The translations under genes were made by a program, and so were the position numbers. Below the pieces are notes generated by a model, which saw only the letters and a program-made list of their open reading frames with translations, was not told the origin of the DNA and searched no databases. Positions 6,163 to 9,605 of a stretch of DNA of 9,605 bases are shown here, in pieces (within the stretch, counting starts at the first letter, position 1; each line of letters begins with the position of its first letter). This stretch comes from an uncultured Eubacteriales bacterium (lineage in GTDB: Bacteria; Bacillota_I; Bacilli_A; RF39; UBA660), in assembly GCA_900321795.1 (NCBI GenBank), contig ONXO01000047.1, forward strand, positions 1 through 9,605, read 5' to 3'.

Positions 6163-7554
6163 ATGAAAGGAATTATTAAAAAAATAAGTTTTACGTTCAT
6201 ATTAATGATAAGTATGTTACCAATACTAAAAGCATCAAATGGACAAATAACTATTTATACAAATAATAGTAGTGTAGTGGTAGGCAATACATTTAATGCT
6301 ACAGTAACAGTTTCTTCTAGTTCTTACCTAGGTTCTTGGGAATACACATTAACTTATGACTCTTCAAAACTAAAACTCGTAAGTGGCGACGTTTACATTG
6401 CTGACTATGGAAATGGAAGCATTAAAAGTAAATCATATAACTATACTTTCAAAGTAATAGCAAGTGGTTCAAGTAACTTAAGTATTAAATCATCAAATGC
6501 TTATGATTGGGATTTAGGAAAGATGTCTTTAACTACAGGCAGCAGAAGAGTAACTGGAATAACTCAGGCAGAGTTAGAAGCAAGCTATTCAAAAAATAAT
6601 AATCTATCTTCATTAAGTGTAGAAGGCTATGAACTAACTCCAGCATTTAATAAAGATACACTAGAGTACTCAACAAGCGTTCCATCTACCACAGAAAAAA
6701 TTACTATTAAAGGTGCAGTAGAAGACAAAACAGCCACAGTAGTGGGGTTGGGAGAATTTGCAGTTAGTGAAGGAGAAAATAAATTTGAAATAACAGTAAC
6801 TGCTCAAAATGGAAGTACTAAAACATATAGTGTTAAAGTAAATGTTGAAGATATAAATCCAATTGAAGTAAAGGTAGGCAATGAAACATTAACAATTGTA
6901 AAAAGAATTGTTTCATTAGAAATACCACAAACATTTCATGAAGAAAAAATAACTATACAAAACAATGAAGTACCTGCATTTGTAAGCAACATAACATCAT
7001 ATACATTATTAGCCCTTAAAAACAAAGAAGGAGAGGTTAATTTCTATATATATAATAAAGAAAACGATTCATTTACACTTTACAAGGAAATAAAAACTGC
7101 TTCAGCAACTATCTTTCCATTACAAGCTATTGAGGCTCCACTTCTTTTCAAACCTACAACAGCGACTTTAAATGGAGAAGAAATCGAGGCTTTTAACTAT
7201 AATGGAAATACTAATTATTATTTAATCTATGCAATAAATACAGAAACTAATGAAAAAGGCTATTACTTATATGATAAAGAAAATAACTCATTAATAAAAT
7301 ATGATGACACTATTGTAAAAGATCTAACTAAAAGAAATAAAAATTTCTTATACATAATAATAGTATTAGCAGGAGAAACTATAGTTGTAACAATGATATT
7401 ATTAATAAGCTTTACTAAGAAAAGCAAGAAAAGAAAAAAAGCAATCAAAAAAATAGAAGAAGCTAAAAATAATAGAGAAGTAGAAGAAAAGCACATTGAA
7501 GAAATAAAAGAAATAAGCGAAGAATCTTTACAAAATGAAACAAAATCAGTATAA
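6163..7554 (+). CDS. Membrane-anchored cohesin-domain protein with cadherin-like domain
   Basis: Type I membrane protein (463 aa). A signal peptide spans about residues 1-24. The cohesin-like domain (about 27-130) shows SSVVVGNTFNATVTVSSSS, then GSWEYTLTYDSSKLKLVSG, and a closing strand with YTFKVIASGSSNLSIKSS. A cadherin-like beta-sandwich (147-229) has the diagnostic FNKDTLEYSTSVP, VVGLGEFAV and NGSTKTYSVKV. An unassigned extracellular region (231-390) contains a repeated YIYNKENDSF / YLYDKENNSL motif. A single transmembrane helix (about 395-417) is followed by a Lys/Glu-rich cytoplasmic tail (418-463) that is probably helical. It has no Cys. Shine-Dalgarno AGGAAG lies 6 nt before the ATG. 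Position right after the dockerin enzyme suggests that it is its surface receptor. The cohesin call rests on pattern recognition; another immunoglobulin-like fold of the same class is the main alternative. Confidence 0.8.
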   Translation: MKGIIKKISFTFILMISMLPILKASNGQITIYTNNSSVVVGNTFNATVTVSSSSYLGSWEYTLTYDSSKLKLVSGDVYIADYGNGSIKSKSYNYTFKVIASGSSNLSIKSSNAYDWDLGKMSLTTGSRRVTGITQAELEASYSKNNNLSSLSVEGYELTPAFNKDTLEYSTSVPSTTEKITIKGAVEDKTATVVGLGEFAVSEGENKFEITVTAQNGSTKTYSVKVNVEDINPIEVKVGNETLTIVKRIVSLEIPQTFHEEKITIQNNEVPAFVSNITSYTLLALKNKEGEVNFYIYNKENDSFTLYKEIKTASATIFPLQAIEAPLLFKPTTATLNGEEIEAFNYNGNTNYYLIYAINTETNEKGYYLYDKENNSLIKYDDTIVKDLTKRNKNFLYIIIVLAGETIVVTMILLISFTKKSKKRKKAIKKIEEAKNNREVEEKHIEEIKEISEESLQNETKSV

Positions 7555-7568
7555 TTATAAATGCTAAA

Positions 7569-7574
7569 AAGGAG
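7569..7574 (+). promoter_or_regulatory. Ribosome binding site that fixes the LCP gene start
   Basis: AAGGAG lies 7 nt before ATG 7582. An in-frame ATG at 7561 lies upstream of this site and has only A/T-rich sequence before it, so 7582 is the better start. Confidence 0.8.
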
Positions 7575-7581
7575 TAAAGAC

Positions 7582-9411
7582 ATGAAAAACTTTAAAATAA
7601 ATAAAATAATTGGAATAGTATTAACACTTTTATCTATAATAAGTGTTTCTTTTTGTGTTTATGAAATATCACTACTTGCTAATATAGAAACATTCTACAG
7701 AACAATGGGAGCAATACTACTTATAGTTTTATTAATAACGTTAGTTTATTCACTAGTGGATGGATTTAGATACAACAAGAATAAAAAGCTTGTTATATCA
7801 AGTATATTAACTATATTGCTAAGTATTATTTCCTTAGCAATGGGTTTAGTTATTAATAAAGTCTATACTACATTAGACAATATGAACTCTAATGATGTTG
7901 CTTATAAGACAGTGCTTGTATCTTTAAAAGATTTAGGTAATGTTGAAAACTTAAAAGACATAAAAATAGGATTAATAACAAATGAAGAAGATATTAATGG
8001 TTATATTCTTCCTATGGAAGTAATGGAAAAGTATAGTTTAGATAAAAATAATGAAATAGTTAAAATTAGTGATAATATAACACTAATGAGTAAACTATTA
8101 AATAATGAAGTAGATGCAATATTCATAAGTAGTAACTATAAATCAATGTTTCAGTCACTAGATAATTATGAAGAAACAACTACGTTTTATGAAATAACAA
8201 CATACGGAAAGAATTATAAGAAAAGCGAAGTAGAAAAAGATATAACTAGCAATAAAACAGAAATAAGCGAACCTTTCACGATACTTCTACTAGGTATAGA
8301 TTCATATGAAGAAGAAATAGGTGATGGAGGAAGCTATAACGGAGATACAATCATGCTTTTAGCCGTTGACCCTTCAACGCTTGATGTGACAATGTTTTCT
8401 ATTCCAAGAGATACCTATACCTACATGGCTTGTGGTGGAGCATTAACAAAAATTAACCATGCTGCTTGGGGTGGAACTAATTGCATGATAAAAACAGTAG
8501 AAAAGTTTACTGGATTAAAAGTTGATTACTATGCAATGATTAACTTTAAAGGCGTAGGAAAACTAGTGGATGCAGTTGGTGGAGTAGATGTTGATGTGCC
8601 TGTTGAGTTTTGTGAAACAAATGCAATACACGGTGGGCAGATATGCTTAAAACCGGGATATCAACACTTAAATGGAGATGAAGCTTTAGCATTTTCTAGA
8701 CACAGAAAAACTCTTCCTCTAGGCGATTTTCAAAGGGGACAACATCAACAGCTTGTAGTTGAAGCTTTAGTATCACGTGTTAAAAGCTTAAGAAGTGTAA
8801 ACGATTTTCTAAATGTACTAGATACAGTAAGTAAAAGTATAAAAACAAACATGTCTACTGAAGAAATGCTATCATTATATAATGTAGCCAAAAACGCATT
8901 GACTCAAAGCGATACAGTCCAGCTTAATATAACCAAAACATTTTTAACAGGATATAGCTTATATATTTGGTTAAATGGAAATTACTCATATACATTCCAA
9001 TACTATAAACAAAGTTTAGATGAAATAATAGATGCCTTAAAAGTTACGTTAGGACAAAAAGAAAGAAAGGTAATAAAGGAATTTACCTTCTCAATAAAAA
9101 AACCATATGAAAAATATGTGGCTGGAGATAAATATTATAATGAAGCTCAAAGACCTGTAATGGCTGATTTAACGAAACTTGGCTTATCTGCAGCAAAAGC
9201 CTGGGCAGAAGCTAATGGACTTAATGTAAATATAGAATACGTTGATACAAATGAATACTCTAATGGAACAATAATAAGCCAAAGTATTCATGAAGATGAA
9301 TTACTAGAACTAGCATCAAAAAATTTAACACTAAAGGTAGCAAGTAATTCAAACGTTGTAAACGAAGAACAAGGAGAAAGCCTTCTTGAGGAAGTATTAC
9401 CAATAAACTAA
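7582..9411 (+). CDS. LytR-CpsA-Psr (LCP) family wall-polymer ligase with extra ectodomain and C-terminal PASTA domain
   Basis: Membrane protein (609 aa) expected to transfer a lipid-linked glycopolymer (teichoic acid or capsule type) to peptidoglycan outside the membrane. Three N-terminal helices lie at about 9-31, 42-60 and 70-91. An extra extracellular region (about 105-220) reads like part of a periplasmic-binding fold. The LCP domain starts near ISEPFTILLLGID (228-240). It has Asp255 in NGDTIML, Arg276 in IPRDT, KINHAAWGG (290-298), the block AVGGVDVDVP (331-340) and the pyrophosphate-binding end SRHRK...GDFQRGQHQQ (372-390; Arg373, Arg375, Asp382, Arg385). The usual last Arg of this motif is His388. 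Cys284/301 and Cys344/355 could form disulfides. A PASTA-like domain spans about 526-588 (SAAKAWAEANGL, GTIISQS). It is the last gene of the envelope operon, 27 nt after the cohesin gene, with a terminator 8 nt downstream. Confidence 0.92.
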   Translation: MKNFKINKIIGIVLTLLSIISVSFCVYEISLLANIETFYRTMGAILLIVLLITLVYSLVDGFRYNKNKKLVISSILTILLSIISLAMGLVINKVYTTLDNMNSNDVAYKTVLVSLKDLGNVENLKDIKIGLITNEEDINGYILPMEVMEKYSLDKNNEIVKISDNITLMSKLLNNEVDAIFISSNYKSMFQSLDNYEETTTFYEITTYGKNYKKSEVEKDITSNKTEISEPFTILLLGIDSYEEEIGDGGSYNGDTIMLLAVDPSTLDVTMFSIPRDTYTYMACGGALTKINHAAWGGTNCMIKTVEKFTGLKVDYYAMINFKGVGKLVDAVGGVDVDVPVEFCETNAIHGGQICLKPGYQHLNGDEALAFSRHRKTLPLGDFQRGQHQQLVVEALVSRVKSLRSVNDFLNVLDTVSKSIKTNMSTEEMLSLYNVAKNALTQSDTVQLNITKTFLTGYSLYIWLNGNYSYTFQYYKQSLDEIIDALKVTLGQKERKVIKEFTFSIKKPYEKYVAGDKYYNEAQRPVMADLTKLGLSAAKAWAEANGLNVNIEYVDTNEYSNGTIISQSIHEDELLELASKNLTLKVASNSNVVNEEQGESLLEEVLPIN

Positions 9412-9418
9412 AACAAAT

Positions 9419-9439
9419 AAAGCCTAAAAGGCTTTTTTT
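9419..9439 (+). terminator. Intrinsic terminator of the envelope operon
   Basis: Stem AAAGCC (9419-9424) / GGCTTT (9430-9435) with a 5-nt loop, and an uninterrupted run of seven T (9433-9439) that partly overlaps the stem. It lies 8 nt after the LCP stop. Confidence 0.85.
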
Positions 9440-9478
9440 CTATAAATAGAAAAAGTAAGTGTCCGAAAAGGGTATAAA

Positions 9479-9554
9479 AAAAGACACATAGAATTACCTA
9501 TGATACAATGTAAGTGATGAAACTAACATTGGAGGTAATAAATATGTGTCTTTT
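9479..9554 (+). repeat. 12-bp inverted repeat enclosing the IS leader and burying the transposase start codon
   Basis: AAAAGACACATA (9479-9490) is the exact reverse complement of TATGTGTCTTTT (9543-9554), which includes the ATG (9544-9546). The left arm lies upstream of the element's own -10, so only transcripts entering from outside contain both arms. A smaller hairpin CATAG/CTATG (9487-9491 with 9498-9502) and a GTGTC at 9459-9463 are possible competing pairings. Confidence 0.65.
9481..9509 (+). promoter_or_regulatory. Promoter of the IS transposase gene
   Basis: Extended -10 TGATACAAT (9501-9509), with AAGACA (9481-9486) at 17-nt spacing as a -35 (four of six match TTGACA). Predicted start is near 9516, upstream of the Shine-Dalgarno GGAGG (9531-9535). 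Confidence 0.55.
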
Positions 9555-9605
9555 AAATTATAACAAAGAAATTAAAAAATATAAACACCTAACTTATGCA
9601 GAAAG
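9544..9605 (+). CDS. IS30-family transposase, N-terminal fragment (gene runs off the window)
   Basis: Twenty complete codons are visible, ending in IKKYKHLTYAE. The [KY]xHLTxxER-type start is characteristic of the N-terminal helix-turn-helix of IS30-family transposases, which bind the terminal repeats and whose DDE domain lies downstream, outside this window. GGAGG lies 8 nt before the ATG, and a promoter with an extended -10 is upstream. The ORF is open to the end of the window. Whether the element is complete cannot be judged. The family call is based on a short N-terminus only. Confidence 0.6.
   Translation, partial: MCLLNYNKEIKKYKHLTYAE

Larger units (their letters stand above)
9456..9605 (+). 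mobile_element. Left end of an IS30-like insertion sequence, cut by the window edge
   Basis: Shortly after the operon terminator the sequence changes to a compact promoter-RBS-ORF arrangement whose protein begins like an IS30-family transposase. The outer boundary is a guess: the block starting AAGTGTCCGAAAAGGG (from 9457) looks like a terminal inverted repeat. The right end and any target duplication are outside the window. Confidence 0.55.

Noticed and set aside
7415..7550. A-rich tract as a possible repeat or frameshift hotspot
   Set aside because: It is explained by Lys/Glu codons of the cytoplasmic tail. The frame stays open to a normal stop, and the next gene has its own start signals.
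3920..7554. Cellulosome fragment
   Set aside because: The enzyme is a peptidoglycan-type glucosaminidase with SH3b domains, the cohesin protein has a single cohesin and a transmembrane anchor, and no cellulase or carbohydrate-binding module is present.
7561..7581. Upstream in-frame ATG (7561) for the LCP gene
   Set aside because: The only good Shine-Dalgarno site (AAGGAG, 7569-7574) lies downstream of it and serves ATG 7582.
7263..7583. Minus-strand open frame over the end of the cohesin gene
   Set aside because: It is a shadow of the Lys/Glu-rich tail and transmembrane helix. Its Phe/Leu/Ser-rich product is the complement of AAA/GAA codons.

Overview
The window is AT-rich DNA with strong Shine-Dalgarno sites, standard stop codons (TGA ends one gene, and Trp is always TGG) and Gram-positive-type wall proteins. 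This fits a low-G+C Bacillota, plausibly an uncultured gut Bacilli/Erysipelotrichia-type or RF39-type bacterium. That placement is an inference from protein style, not a measured phylogeny. There are no tRNA or rRNA genes and no CRISPR array. Apart from short intergenic gaps the window is fully coding.

Left part (1-2518, minus strand): a three-gene ABC importer operon of the SsuABC/TauABC/NMT1-THI5 class, in the order substrate-binding protein, ATPase, permease. The genes overlap by 8 and 14 nt and end in a hairpin terminator that contains the last stop codon. The substrate is not determined, and no TPP or other riboswitch is visible in the short leader. A 117-bp divergent intergenic region (2519-2635) carries candidate promoters in both directions and a 13-bp palindrome that could be an operator.

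Middle (2636-3825, plus strand): two overlapping paralogous PlsC-type acyltransferases, presumably acting in phosphatidic acid synthesis, followed by an intrinsic terminator.

Right part (3875-9439, plus strand): an extended -10 promoter drives three closely spaced envelope genes that end at an intrinsic terminator. (1) A secreted SH3b-SH3b-glucosaminidase carries a cadherin-like domain and a C-terminal type I dockerin. (2) A type I membrane protein has an extracellular cohesin domain, a cadherin-like domain, a juxtamembrane domain of unknown function, one transmembrane helix and a charged cytoplasmic tail. (3) A LytR-CpsA-Psr (LCP) protein has an extra ectodomain and a C-terminal PASTA domain. 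The simplest reading is that the dockerin enzyme docks on the neighbouring membrane-anchored cohesin. A peptidoglycan hydrolase would then be held at the membrane next to a wall-polymer ligase. This non-cellulosomal cohesin-dockerin wall module is the most interesting content of the window.

Far right (about 9456-9605): the left end of an IS30-like insertion sequence with its promoter, Shine-Dalgarno site and first 20 transposase codons. It includes a 12-bp inverted repeat that would bury the transposase start codon in transcripts entering from outside.
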